Virus record (IMG/VR): IMGVR_UViG_3300008451_000009
Location: 1 to 33,983 of that record
Length of the DNA: 33,983 nt
Origin: a virus
Reading direction: 5' to 3' (one strand)
The notes under the pieces are model-generated. The model ran no database searches, was not told the DNA's origin, and worked only from the letters and a program-made list of their open reading frames with translations. The first letter of the stretch is position 1, and each line of letters starts with the position of its first letter. Both the position numbers and the translations under genes were made by a program. This document shows positions 8,485-16,277 of this stretch, one piece after another.

Positions 8485-8624
8485 TATTTATCCTTTGGTG
8501 TAGTGTCGTCAGGCTTTGGAGGCTTCTTTCGCCCGTAATACCGACCCTGCAATACTTTTAGCGCCCCTAGTCCAATGACTAATGGAACGCCGTACAGAAC
8601 AATATCGGCAATTACTGCGCTCAT
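8484..8624 (-). CDS. 46-residue membrane peptide
   Basis: Small ORF encoding a protein that starts MSAVIADIVLYGVPLVIGLG, with one membrane segment at about 5-22 followed by a basic, Pro/Lys-rich tail (QGRYYGRKKPPKPDDTTPKD). Its ATG overlaps the stop of the 97-residue gene (ATGA) and its TAA overlaps the ATG of the tail fibre (TAATG), so it is locked into the operon by coupling on both sides. This strongly supports it being real. The topology (N-out helix, basic cytosolic tail) resembles small holin-like or antiholin-like phage peptides, but the role is unknown. Confidence 0.72.
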   Translation of the reverse strand: MSAVIADIVLYGVPLVIGLGALKVLQGRYYGRKKPPKPDDTTPKDK

Positions 8625-8914
8625 ACTTCAAATTCAAAGAGTTTTGGACCGTCTAACAAAATCTGTAAGCCGATAGCGTCTGCAACAATTTTATGAGCGC
8701 CTGTTGCTGTAGCGTCCCACGTTACATAGGCTTCACGGCCTTCTAGTGAGACGGTCGATTCGCCTGACCACACCATGTTCGCATCGTAAAGCGTGTACTT
8801 GAATGTGACCGCATCGTAAAGATTGTCACTAATAGAAACCACGTTGAATTGCGTGGCTTGCATTTTCTTGCCGTTTGCAAAGGCAAGTTGGGGCTGAATT
8901 TGTACGGTTAACAT
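8621..8914 (-). CDS. small beta-rich late protein
   Basis: Protein of 97 residues with alternating strands (FNVVSISDNLYDAVTFKYTL, then VSLEGREAYVTWDATATGAH) and an acidic end (GPKLFEFEV). I recall this type of short beta protein in gene clusters near phage tail or lysis genes, where the function is unknown. It overlaps the following 46-residue ORF by 4 nt and follows a membrane-protein gene cluster. It may be a virion accessory protein. Confidence 0.7.
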   Translation of the reverse strand: MLTVQIQPQLAFANGKKMQATQFNVVSISDNLYDAVTFKYTLYDANMVWSGESTVSLEGREAYVTWDATATGAHKIVADAIGLQILLDGPKLFEFEV

Positions 8915-8935
8915 TTCATTTCCTTTTCTGATATT

Positions 8936-9127
8936 TTACTCACATACGCTTGCAAGTGAGAAGTTATTGGCCTCTGCCTCTGCAAGCTGTTTTTCCTTCT
9001 TTTCTACCTCAATCTTTAGCCCGTGGTTGTCGTAACTGATTTTTCCAGTTATGCCGGACATAAGCAGGGCGATAATCACTGCCCAGTCTTTGACCTTATC
9101 GAGTAGGCTTTTTTGTTCTTTCGGCAT
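8936..9127 (-). CDS. small membrane/coiled-coil protein (possible spanin-like)
   Basis: Protein of 63 residues. I chose the ATG at 9127 because it has GGGAG 8 nt upstream and begins a typical N-terminus (MPKEQKSLLDKVKDW); the longer reading upstream would overlap the preceding gene far more. A membrane helix (AVIIALLMSGITGKISY, about 16-32) is followed by a charged coiled coil (KIEVEKKEKQLAEAEANNF). This layout recalls inner-membrane spanins, but it is shorter than known Rz proteins and no Rz1-like lipoprotein is seen. It overlaps the 104-residue gene by 32 nt. Confidence 0.6.
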   Translation of the reverse strand: MPKEQKSLLDKVKDWAVIIALLMSGITGKISYDNHGLKIEVEKKEKQLAEAEANNFSLASVCE

Positions 9128-9410
9128 TTCTGCGCTCCCACATAATCTGAAAGACGAACGCAATAAATAAGCATATAGAAATATCTTTGGTTGCCCACAT
9201 AGGCCATCCAACATCTATTGGATATATGCCATGCTCAAAAAAATACAACGACCTAAATGTTTGAACGGATAAACCAAAAGCACCAAAGGTCAAAGCTAGT
9301 TCACGCAATATGCGCTTTTCCTCACGCTTGCCAAACACAAACCACCAAAAGACAAAGCAAATAGCGGGTATGGATAGAACAATAATGACTTTAAGCCATA
9401 CCGCAATCAT
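9096..9410 (-). CDS. multi-pass membrane protein
   Basis: Protein of 104 residues with two or three predicted membrane helices: about 6-27 (LKVIIVLSIPAICFVFWWFV), a weaker one near 40-60, and about 76-92 (ISICLFIAFVFQIMW). A basic loop (GKREEKRILRE) and a basic tail (ERRNAERTKKPTR) flank them. The start overlaps the previous gene by 4 nt (ATGA). It sits in a run of four small membrane-protein genes downstream of the portal; holin-like or superinfection functions are possible, and neither is shown. Confidence 0.7.
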   Translation of the reverse strand: MIAVWLKVIIVLSIPAICFVFWWFVFGKREEKRILRELALTFGAFGLSVQTFRSLYFFEHGIYPIDVGWPMWATKDISICLFIAFVFQIMWERRNAERTKKPTR

Positions 9411-9832
9411 TTTTTAGCCACACCAGCGCGAACACGGCGAACTGCCTTCTTTGCTGGTTCTGCCTTGCCTCGCACAACCTTGGCTAATTCCACAACGTCT
9501 TTGTTTTCGTTCTTTTCCACGAAATTGATAAAGGCGTTAATCAGAACGGTAGAACACGCACCCGAAATAACGCCTATACCCATAGCCACATCAAGGCTTT
9601 CACGGTCTAAGCCTAGCCAATAAATAGCTAAACCACCCAAACCAACTGAAGCCAATACGCCAAATCCACACGTTAAACCGCCAGCAATCAATGGGTGTCG
9701 TTCTTTTAAACGTTTAGGCAACCACATTGAAGCGATTGCCAATGCCCCCAAAATACCGCTAAAACCTAGCACACCCTTAGATAAGGCATAACCACCGATT
9801 GTCGTTTCTGCTACTGGCATTGCGTTGTCCAT
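9407..9832 (-). CDS. three-helix membrane protein (holin candidate)
   Basis: Protein of 141 residues with three hydrophobic segments at about 19-37 (KGVLGFSGILGALAIASMWL), 48-72 and 82-106, then a strongly basic C-terminus (GKAEPAKKAVRRVRAGVAKK). Three helices plus a positively charged cytosolic tail is a class I holin layout. However, a better holin candidate is encoded next to the endolysin at 24049-24543, so this could instead be an antiholin or another membrane protein of the late operon. It is separated from the portal gene by 46 nt. Confidence 0.7.
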   Translation of the reverse strand: MDNAMPVAETTIGGYALSKGVLGFSGILGALAIASMWLPKRLKERHPLIAGGLTCGFGVLASVGLGGLAIYWLGLDRESLDVAMGIGVISGACSTVLINAFINFVEKNENKDVVELAKVVRGKAEPAKKAVRRVRAGVAKK

Positions 9833-9878
9833 TTGGTTAATCTCCGCATGATTTTACGTCATTTTGAGAATTTTAGCG

Positions 9879-12185
9879 TTACTCACTGACTTCAATAGCG
9901 CCTACTGCTTTTCCTGTGATCGGGTCACGTTCAAGCACCCTACGCTTTGGGCGTTTCATTTCGTCCACTGCGCCGACCAAGGCCGCTGACACTTGGGCCA
10001 AGGTGTTAACCGCATCGGCTATCCCCGCCCCTTGCTGGCTTGCTGATTCTGTTAGTGTGGTTGCGATTTCGTCAAACTTGCCGCCGCTGTCCACCGTGAA
10101 TTGGTTGACGGGCTTGCTTGAAGCATCAGCTTGGATTTGGGCAATCTCAATCTTAGTTTGCGCTTCTAGCTGCGCTTTGTAGGTAGCCCGTTCAGTCTCA
10201 GCCGCTTGCCGCATTTGCTCTAGCTGCATGGCTTGGTCAGCCTTAAATTGCTCTAATTCTGCGCTTGCTTGCATCTTTGCTTGCTCAAGCTGTTGCGCCG
10301 CTTGCATCTTGACCTGCTCACCTTGCATTTTCATCTGCTCAGATTGCATGGTTTGTTGCATCTTTTGCTGTTCCATTTGCTGCTGCGCCTGGGCTTGCAT
10401 CTGTTCAGGGCTTGGACCTTGCTCGGGCTTGGGCTGCTTCATTTGGTCAATAGCCGATTCCAAAGTATTCTCAAGCGCACGGCCTGACTTGAACGACCTG
10501 ACCACGAACATTAACGCCTCACCCAATAGCGGCCCCATCTCGGGGCTTTGTTGAATAATGGGCAGTGAATCACGCATTGCGCTACCAAAGGCCATCAAGA
10601 ACTCGGTACGGCTGGCCTTTTCTGCCATTTCGTCCATTTCTGCCAAACTATCAGCCGCGACTTCAATTCTAAAATTGCGTGTGGGTTCACTCTTTAATAG
10701 CTGAATGGCTTGCTCGGCGTACTGAGCATCCTTTGTCCCCATAATCCCTGACATATTCATTAAGGTCTGAGGGCTATAAAGGTCTGCCATTAACTGCGCT
10801 TTGATTCGCAAAGTGTCGCTCACGAACATAGCAACGGCGTGTTGCATATTCTTTAGGCGCATCGAGGCGTATTGCCCTTTAATTTGCTGCGCTGTGGCGG
10901 TTTCGCTTGCTACGCTAGATCCTCGAATAATGTCACTCAGGCCAGTTACGTCATAAACTACCTGCTTGGCCTGTTCCCGTGCCGAATAGCACTGGTTTAA
11001 CGCTTGTATGACCATATCCAACGGCATGAAATCAACCGTGCCTTTAATACCGCCTTTTTCGCTAAACGCGGCCCATGAATCGACGGGTAATAGGGTGTTG
11101 TCCACGCCTTCGGTGAGCATCCGTTGGATGGATGGCTGCGAGGCATCGTAAACACCCACCACCTTGACCGCCTTGACCAACAAGCCGATGCGTTTGGTTA
11201 GTTCGTCAATCTCCTCAGCCTGATCTTGATAGAGGCAATAATCAGGGATTGGGATAAGCGTGTCTGTGGTTTGCGTAGCCCACAATGGCTTCGGGCAAGG
11301 CCAAAAGTTATCCAAGCCGTAGGGGTCTTGTTTGTGGTCTAGCAGCTTGTCATAGCCCTCAGCCACCCAATAGACGCACTTGGAATTTTTACACCATATT
11401 TCCCAAACTTGGGCTTTCTTGAGTGCATCCATATCGGCTTGGCTTGCACCGTTGGTTTTCATCTCATCTAAACCAATGGGTTCATGGGTCATCGGGCAAC
11501 CCTTGGCAGCGTCCTCACCGAATCGGGCTTTCAATTCCTCTTTGCTCATGTAAACGCGGCGACCGCACCACCATACTTCGTCCCATGTACGGGCGGGTGA
11601 ACAGCGGAAATCTTCCCAATAAACGTAATCAACGGGCGTGGTTTCTAGCTGTTCATAGCCTTCGCCTTGTTCAATTCCCGTGGGCAGTGACGTTTCAGCA
11701 ATTGCGCCTTCAACGTCATCGTGGCCGTAATCTTCTTTTTCTTTGCCTTCCTCAGAATAGCCTTCGCTTTCAACCGTCTCGACTTCTTTGGCCTCAAAGC
11801 GCACCCATACCGTGCCGCGTCCAGGCAATAGGCGGTCTAGTGTGGCATGGCGTGTGGCGTTCTCATAATCCCCGTAATGGTCAATCTCGTATTGCAACGC
11901 ACGTTCCATGATTACCGCAGCGGTACGGCCTACTGGGTCTTGGTCTTTGTATCGGCGTTCTACCTGCGCCCTTGGTGTCTTGCCATATAGGGCCGGCATG
12001 AGGGTCTGCACGTTTGACCAAAGGATGTTGTAGCGTTTGTTGCTATCGTAGTTGCTTGCACGGTCATCGCGGTAACGCTTGACAATCTTTTTGGAGCGTT
12101 TAATCCAAGCCAAATCTTCTTTTTTGGCGTTCTTTAGTTCGTTAGCCCACTTTCGAGCCTCTGCAACGGAATTGATTTCTTTCAT
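9879..12185 (-). CDS. portal protein (P22-like, long barrel)
   Basis: Dodecameric DNA gate of the head, 768 residues, close to the size of the P22 portal. The N-terminal part (YNILWSNVQTLMPALYGKTP, then RTAAVIMERALQYEIDHYG) and middle (PVDYVYWEDFRCSPARTWDE; QDQAEEIDELTKRIGLLVKA) are typical of P22-type portals. Residues about 575-690 are an exceptional Gln/Met/Ala coiled coil (EQMQAQAQQQMEQQKMQQ) that would form a long helical barrel inside the head, as in P22. The start overlaps the TerL stop by 4 nt. The order TerL-portal is standard. The long barrel in P22 acts in DNA spooling and ejection. Confidence 0.92.
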   Translation of the reverse strand: MKEINSVAEARKWANELKNAKKEDLAWIKRSKKIVKRYRDDRASNYDSNKRYNILWSNVQTLMPALYGKTPRAQVERRYKDQDPVGRTAAVIMERALQYEIDHYGDYENATRHATLDRLLPGRGTVWVRFEAKEVETVESEGYSEEGKEKEDYGHDDVEGAIAETSLPTGIEQGEGYEQLETTPVDYVYWEDFRCSPARTWDEVWWCGRRVYMSKEELKARFGEDAAKGCPMTHEPIGLDEMKTNGASQADMDALKKAQVWEIWCKNSKCVYWVAEGYDKLLDHKQDPYGLDNFWPCPKPLWATQTTDTLIPIPDYCLYQDQAEEIDELTKRIGLLVKAVKVVGVYDASQPSIQRMLTEGVDNTLLPVDSWAAFSEKGGIKGTVDFMPLDMVIQALNQCYSAREQAKQVVYDVTGLSDIIRGSSVASETATAQQIKGQYASMRLKNMQHAVAMFVSDTLRIKAQLMADLYSPQTLMNMSGIMGTKDAQYAEQAIQLLKSEPTRNFRIEVAADSLAEMDEMAEKASRTEFLMAFGSAMRDSLPIIQQSPEMGPLLGEALMFVVRSFKSGRALENTLESAIDQMKQPKPEQGPSPEQMQAQAQQQMEQQKMQQTMQSEQMKMQGEQVKMQAAQQLEQAKMQASAELEQFKADQAMQLEQMRQAAETERATYKAQLEAQTKIEIAQIQADASSKPVNQFTVDSGGKFDEIATTLTESASQQGAGIADAVNTLAQVSAALVGAVDEMKRPKRRVLERDPITGKAVGAIEVSE

Positions 12186-13534
12186 ATACGGTCAGTCTTT
12201 CGATTAGTTTCTGCCCACAGTGATTCAAGGCTTTCTGTCCTAATTATGCCATTTTTCTCGCCTTTTATGCTAAAAACATCGGATTTATCCTCTTTTTTGG
12301 GCTTATGGTCTTGCATTACCTGACAACCGTAAGCAAACGCATCTGCCGGATGTGAAGCCCAATTGTGATTAGGTTCACGGCTAAACACCCCATTGTCCTC
12401 AGAATACAGAAACTCCCATGCCCTTAGCCCGTCTAATCCTGCCTCGCATAAATCAGCATGAAAGGCGCAACGGTCTATCACCTCACGGGCTGCGCTAATT
12501 TGGTCTGACTTCTTAGATTGAGGCACTAACCCAACATAACCAGCCCCAAACGCCGTTATAAACCGTTCCATCGTTGTATGCCGCGACTGGAAGGTCTTAG
12601 CCCGTGAATCGTGTGGTAGCCATATCTTGCCCACCGTCTTAGCGCCTAACTCCCTGATATGGTCTTGGATGCGGGGTATCCATTCATCAGCGTCTAGGCC
12701 GTTGTCGCCATCGTATTTAAGTACATTAACACCGCCCGGCACTCGTTGCCAGTACCAAAACGAGGCGGTATCCCTAAAGCCTAAGTCAGCCGATACCTCG
12801 ATTGGCATTCCTTCGGGGTCATAGATTACGCCGTTATGGATACGTTTATCCCTTTCGGCTTGGCCTACCCACTTGGCAAGAATAGCGCCTTGGCTTGAGC
12901 CGTAAGCACCGTTCCAAACGTGTTCAGCCTTGTCAGGGTCATTGTCAAAGTCTTTTAACATATCCTGATAAAGCGGGGTTTTCTTGAAATACGGGTTATC
13001 TTGCCACCCAGTTGCTATGCAAATAGCGTCCTCACGTTTGGCAGAACGAAAGAATTTATCAACGGCATCCGTTTTATACCTTGGATTCCAACTAAACCAA
13101 AGTTCTGAGGCTTGTTTGCGAATTGTGGGGCGTAGCAAATCAAGCGAGTGTTGACTGAGCGTTTGTGCCTCCTCAACCCAAGCAATGTCAAAACCTTCTA
13201 AAGACTTAATGTTTGCAGCGTTAAAGGATTGAAGCCCTTTAAAAATGATTAAACCGCCGCTTAATGCCCTAACCTCTTGCTCTAAAATAGTAAATTGGCT
13301 TGTAAGGCCAAAATCCATTATTTTGTCTGTGATTAACTGCTTTACAGATTCTTTAATTGAGTTCTGCACCTCACGCAGACAAACAACACGCTTACCTTGC
13401 AAAGCATTTATGACAACCTGTTCAGCAAAGAAATGTGACTTTCCAGCCCCGCGCCCCGAGTGCAAGCCTTTGTACCTTTTCGGATAAAGCAAAGGCTCAT
13501 ACGTTGATATGACCTCTAATCTAAGCGTTGACAT
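12182..13534 (-). CDS. terL: terminase large subunit
   Basis: DNA-packaging motor and nuclease, 450 residues. The ATPase has a Walker A at residues 27-33 (GRGAGKS), a Walker B at about 117-122 (IAWVEE, the last E catalytic) and a C-motif-like segment further on (FSWNPR). The RNase H-like nuclease half starts near SADLGFRDTASFWYW and contains LPHDSRAKTFQSRH. The ATG overlaps the end of the GIY-YIG gene by 14 nt and has no Shine-Dalgarno in front, so translation may depend on coupling to the upstream ORF. The gene overlaps the portal gene by 4 nt. Headful packaging is expected from the P22-like partners. Confidence 0.95.
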   Translation of the reverse strand: MSTLRLEVISTYEPLLYPKRYKGLHSGRGAGKSHFFAEQVVINALQGKRVVCLREVQNSIKESVKQLITDKIMDFGLTSQFTILEQEVRALSGGLIIFKGLQSFNAANIKSLEGFDIAWVEEAQTLSQHSLDLLRPTIRKQASELWFSWNPRYKTDAVDKFFRSAKREDAICIATGWQDNPYFKKTPLYQDMLKDFDNDPDKAEHVWNGAYGSSQGAILAKWVGQAERDKRIHNGVIYDPEGMPIEVSADLGFRDTASFWYWQRVPGGVNVLKYDGDNGLDADEWIPRIQDHIRELGAKTVGKIWLPHDSRAKTFQSRHTTMERFITAFGAGYVGLVPQSKKSDQISAAREVIDRCAFHADLCEAGLDGLRAWEFLYSEDNGVFSREPNHNWASHPADAFAYGCQVMQDHKPKKEDKSDVFSIKGEKNGIIRTESLESLWAETNRKTDRI

Positions 13535-14099
13535 AAGAAAAAACGTAACCTTTTGCCTTTTTTATTTTTCCTTTACAACAATTTACAAGGTTTGATGAGG
13601 TGCAACCCGCAAATTTTGCCGCATCTTTCACAGATTCAAACACTTGGTTCGTTGTATTGCAAAGAACTTTCCGTTGAAGCGATTGGGATATATGGCGTTT
13701 ATGCTCTACGGTCAATTTATGCCCTGTTTTTTGCTTTTTAACCCTATTTGCATGGTCTTGCCTATTTGCATCGGTCATGTTGTCCCATATGCTTTTACGG
13801 AAAGTTGACATTTTTTGCAACGATTCAGGCGTATGTTTAAACCCCGAAGCGCCTTCACCGCCTTTAGTAAGGTTTACCAAACTACCCTCAAAGCACATGA
13901 TTAACAGCTTTTCATGCTCAAAAGCCTCTTTTTCTGTTTTCCACATGGCAAGTATTTCGTCTTTAAACCCGCCATGTTTGTTTACTTTGTTTCTCCAAAA
14001 TTCGCTTCTTGACTGGGTTCTTTTGCTTCGCCCACCTTGACCTTTGCCAATGTAAAAAAGCTCACCTGATGGCGTGTAATGGGCGTAGGTGTAAAACAT
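13521..14099 (-). CDS. GIY-YIG homing endonuclease with NUMOD motifs
   Basis: Free-standing endonuclease inserted between terminase small and large subunit genes. The start is the ATG at 14099, 1 nt after the TerS stop; a TTG start at 14120 is possible but would overlap TerS. The catalytic domain begins MFYTYAHYTPSGELFYIGKG, with the two motif tyrosines, the Arg in GGRSKRTQS and a Glu in EAFEHEKLLI. Then come NUMOD3-like helices (GFKHTPESLQKMSTFRKS; GHKLTVEHKRHISQSLQRK) and a NUMOD1-like end (VFESVKDAAKFAGCTSSNLV). Such genes spread by cutting alleles that lack them. The 3' end overlaps the TerL start codon. Confidence 0.9.
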   Translation of the reverse strand: MFYTYAHYTPSGELFYIGKGQGGRSKRTQSRSEFWRNKVNKHGGFKDEILAMWKTEKEAFEHEKLLIMCFEGSLVNLTKGGEGASGFKHTPESLQKMSTFRKSIWDNMTDANRQDHANRVKKQKTGHKLTVEHKRHISQSLQRKVLCNTTNQVFESVKDAAKFAGCTSSNLVNCCKGKIKKAKGYVFSYVNA

Positions 14100-14100
14100 A

Positions 14101-14496
14101 TCAGCTTCTTGGCCTAACAATAACGTACTCTACTCGATTCACGTTGTTTAAGCCGCCTGTAATGTCTAGCTTTGATGGTTCGTTAAACCCGTGCATGGCG
14201 TTAAGCTCTTTAACAGCGCCTGTCATGCCGCTTGAGTTGTTTGCACCCTGCGCCACCTTGTAAGCCGAAACAAGGGCTTTAACGCTCATTTCGCGCGTCC
14301 AAAGGGCTTTTGTGACCAGCTTCTCTTTTAATTCAGCAACCCTACCCGCAACCTCCCCGTTTGTCATCAATTCACTTGCGCGTTTATGGATTGTCTCAGG
14401 CTTCATGTTTTCAGCATCAAAAGCAGTGCGATAAGCGTCTGCCTGTGTCATTCCGTCAGCAATACATTGGGCGAAATGTTCTTGCTTTGGACTCAT
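14101..14496 (-). CDS. terS: terminase small subunit
   Basis: DNA-recognition partner of TerL, 131 residues. The N-terminus (KQEHFAQCIADGMTQADAYR ... KPETIHKRASELMTN) matches the helix-turn-helix pattern of Terminase_2-type small subunits, in which CxxxAxGxxQxxAYR and the Ser-rich second helix bind the packaging site. A central helical oligomerisation segment (VAGRVAELKEKLVTKALWTR) and a short beta-like end (VNRVEYVIVRPRS) follow. Start and upstream stop overlap by 4 nt with the methyltransferase gene. The partner TerL lies downstream but is now separated by a homing endonuclease. Confidence 0.9.
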   Translation of the reverse strand: MSPKQEHFAQCIADGMTQADAYRTAFDAENMKPETIHKRASELMTNGEVAGRVAELKEKLVTKALWTREMSVKALVSAYKVAQGANNSSGMTGAVKELNAMHGFNEPSKLDITGGLNNVNRVEYVIVRPRS

Positions 14497-15617
14497 GGCT
14501 GCACCTCAATCACGGCTTTCTTGCCTGTAAAGTCTTCCCAGCGCTTAACGATCACATCACAGAACCTTGGGTCAAACTCCATAATGAACGCTTGGATGCC
14601 GTTCTTTTCGGCGGCAATCAACGTGCTTCCAGATCCGCCAAAGAAGTCAGCGATGGTATTTGCCGACAGTTTGAATCGTTTGATAATCCACTCCATAAGC
14701 GAGACTGGCTTTTGTGTTGGATGAACCCGATTGGTCTTTTCGGATGCCTGTGTAAATTGACGAACCACACTGCGGAAGTTTGCCCACGCCAGTTCACAGT
14801 CCGTTTGATCGCTTTGCCCGTTGTTCTTATCCCAAACCAGCCAACATTCGCTATCTGGCAAAACAGAACTGTAATAGTTCGCGCCCCACCAAATATGTTT
14901 TGATTCGGGGTATAAGCCAAAAATCAGATTAAATGCGTCTTTTGCCACATCAGGCGTGTCATCGCCCAAAATGTCGATTTTGTAATTCTTTTTAAGGACG
15001 GATGATTTACTGACTGCGTTCATCCCATAAGGGGGGTCTGTATGGATTAGGTCAGGATAGACGCCCACCATAAGTTTATCAACGTCATTAAGACTTGTTG
15101 AATCCCCACACATTAGCCGATGCCGCCCAAGGATGTAAACATCTCCCGCCTTGGTCTTTGGATCCTCTGGCAGATCAGGCGTTGCATCCTCATCGGTCAA
15201 ACCTTCTTGCACCTGTTGCGGCGTCAAAGCGTCAATCTCGTCACCATTAAAGCCCGTCAGGTCTAAGTCAAAATCCAAGTCTTTTAACTCGGCAAACTCA
15301 ACCAGCAGCATTTCATTGTCCCACCCTGCATTTAAGGCGAGTTTGTTGTCAGCAATGACGTAAGCCCGTTTTTGAGCCTCGGTTAAATGCCCAAGCCTGA
15401 TGCATGGCACATCAGCCAAGCCAAGTTTCCGTGCAGCCATGATGCGGCCATGCCCTGCAATGATGCCACCGTCTGCGTCTATCAATACTGGGTTAGTGAA
15501 CCCAAACTCTCGGATGCTTGCCGCTATTTGGGCAACTTGTTCGTCTGAGTGTGTCCTGCTATTCCTTGCGTAAGGAATGAGGTCTGCAATGTTTACGGAT
15601 TCAATTTGTGGAGTCAT
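14493..15617 (-). CDS. ParB-domain / DNA adenine-type methyltransferase fusion
   Basis: Fusion of 374 residues. Residues about 5-100 are a ParB/Srx-like nuclease domain (LIPYARNSRTHSDEQVAQIA; GGIIAGHGRIMAARKLG at 50-66, the GHGR box). Residues about 155-370 are a beta-class DNA methyltransferase: motif IV DPPY at 194-197 precedes motif I FFGGSGS at 325-331, which binds S-adenosylmethionine. HPTQKPVSLMEW (299-310) is the usual segment before motif I. DPPY favours N6-adenine, although N4-cytosine is possible. No restriction gene is nearby, so it is an orphan modifier, perhaps protecting phage DNA or marking packaging or transcription sites. SD AGGA precedes the ATG. Confidence 0.93.
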   Translation of the reverse strand: MTPQIESVNIADLIPYARNSRTHSDEQVAQIAASIREFGFTNPVLIDADGGIIAGHGRIMAARKLGLADVPCIRLGHLTEAQKRAYVIADNKLALNAGWDNEMLLVEFAELKDLDFDLDLTGFNGDEIDALTPQQVQEGLTDEDATPDLPEDPKTKAGDVYILGRHRLMCGDSTSLNDVDKLMVGVYPDLIHTDPPYGMNAVSKSSVLKKNYKIDILGDDTPDVAKDAFNLIFGLYPESKHIWWGANYYSSVLPDSECWLVWDKNNGQSDQTDCELAWANFRSVVRQFTQASEKTNRVHPTQKPVSLMEWIIKRFKLSANTIADFFGGSGSTLIAAEKNGIQAFIMEFDPRFCDVIVKRWEDFTGKKAVIEVQP

Positions 15618-15653
15618 ATTCCTTTATCCTCGGGTTAGCCTAAGATACTTAAA

Positions 15654-16019
15654 TTATATAACTAATTCGCTATAACGACTTTCCCAACATTCCTTGCCCA
15701 TCCAGTCATCAGGGTGAAACGTTAATTCCCTGCTTTCCTTACAACTGCCTAACAATTGACCGTCTTTGCGCTTTTGGTGCTTGGTGCGCTCTAGGTGCTT
15801 GCAGGTGTTGCAGTTAGCATCCATCTCGTCAAAATTGCGCTTACTTAGCTTTCTATCTTCTATCCCGTCTTGGTGGCATACGAATGTCCCCGATACGCTT
15901 GCCATCAAAGGGCCAAGGTTGATAGATTTATCGGCGCTTACTAGCTTTTTGCTGTATTGGCATTGATAGACCTGGTTGCCTTGGTCATCGGTGAATAGCG
16001 GTTTATTGAGGTATTTCAT
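15654..16019 (-). CDS. Cys-cluster protein, first gene of the late transcript
   Basis: Protein of 121 residues, basic and cysteine-containing. Residues 70-110 hold CNTCKHLERTKH, then GSCKESREL and GKECWES, a likely four-Cys zinc site. An earlier pair sits at QCQYSKK and TFVCHQD. The N-terminus (PLFTDDQGNQVYQCQY) is beta-like. I recall similar Cys proteins near phage nin-type genes but no assigned function. It is the first gene after the structured 250-nt leader and has no clear Shine-Dalgarno at its ATG (TAATG). A GGAG about 30 nt upstream could pair with CTCC closer in. A regulatory zinc protein is possible. Confidence 0.75.
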   Translation of the reverse strand: MKYLNKPLFTDDQGNQVYQCQYSKKLVSADKSINLGPLMASVSGTFVCHQDGIEDRKLSKRNFDEMDANCNTCKHLERTKHQKRKDGQLLGSCKESRELTFHPDDWMGKECWESRYSELVI

Positions 16020-16266
16020 TAGTTTAGTTGATGGCGGGAGTTTTCACCACAGTTCTATCCTCCGGCTTCGCCACGTTATGCGGTGGGCATACGTGATCTA
16101 CTCTAATTCAATGCCTTTGCACCATCACGGCTGGGGACTGGTGGGTATTCCTGTGTGGGCGAGCCATTTGTATGTACCCGCTTGAGCATCCCTGACTAGC
16201 CAATCCCCATGCGTAATAGTTCTCGGGGCCTTTCACCGAGATGGCTTTTAGGCAACTGCTTACCTA
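16020..16266 (-). ncRNA. structured late leader (candidate regulatory RNA)
   Basis: Gene-free stretch that folds well in the leftward transcript. In order from the predicted start: hairpin 16266-16249 (TAGGTAA-GCAG-TTGCCTA); hairpin 16241-16221 (TCTCGG/CCGAGA); long-range 9-bp stem 16208-16200 with 16141-16133 (GGGGATTGG/CCAGTCCCC) that encloses a stem TACCC/GGGTA; then stem 16123-16082 (GGTG-CAAA-GGCAT/ATGCC-CACC). Two helices contain G-U pairs in this strand that would be C-A mismatches in the other, so the leftward RNA is the likely structured molecule. It lies between nin-like and late genes, where lambdoid phages place their antitermination control. Confidence 0.55.
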
Positions 16267-16271
16267 AATTT

Positions 16272-16277
16272 ATTATA
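16272..16277 (-). promoter_or_regulatory. candidate late promoter (-10 box)
   Basis: Perfect TATAAT on the minus strand, overlapping the stop codon of the HNH gene. The predicted start (about 16265) coincides with the 5' edge of the first leader hairpin. No recognisable -35 box lies 16-18 nt upstream (GAGCGT at 17 nt spacing), so an activator or early-gene dependence is likely. Confidence 0.5.

Noticed and set aside
9128-9214. Upstream extension of the 63-residue coiled-coil gene
   Set aside because: Adds a Cys/Leu-rich stretch read from the overlapping membrane gene; the internal ATG has a good ribosome site.
10228-10554. 108-residue Cys/Leu-rich plus-strand ORF in the portal gene
   Set aside because: Complement of the Gln/Met-rich repeat of the portal, so a compositional artefact.
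15976-16185. 69-residue plus-strand ORF crossing the late leader
   Set aside because: No Shine-Dalgarno, lies opposite to all neighbours, and the G-U pattern of the region favours the minus-strand RNA.
16020-16266. Group I intron or hammerhead ribozyme
   Set aside because: No P7-type core and no CUGAUGA or GAAA core; downstream and upstream genes are intact, so nothing looks split by an intron.
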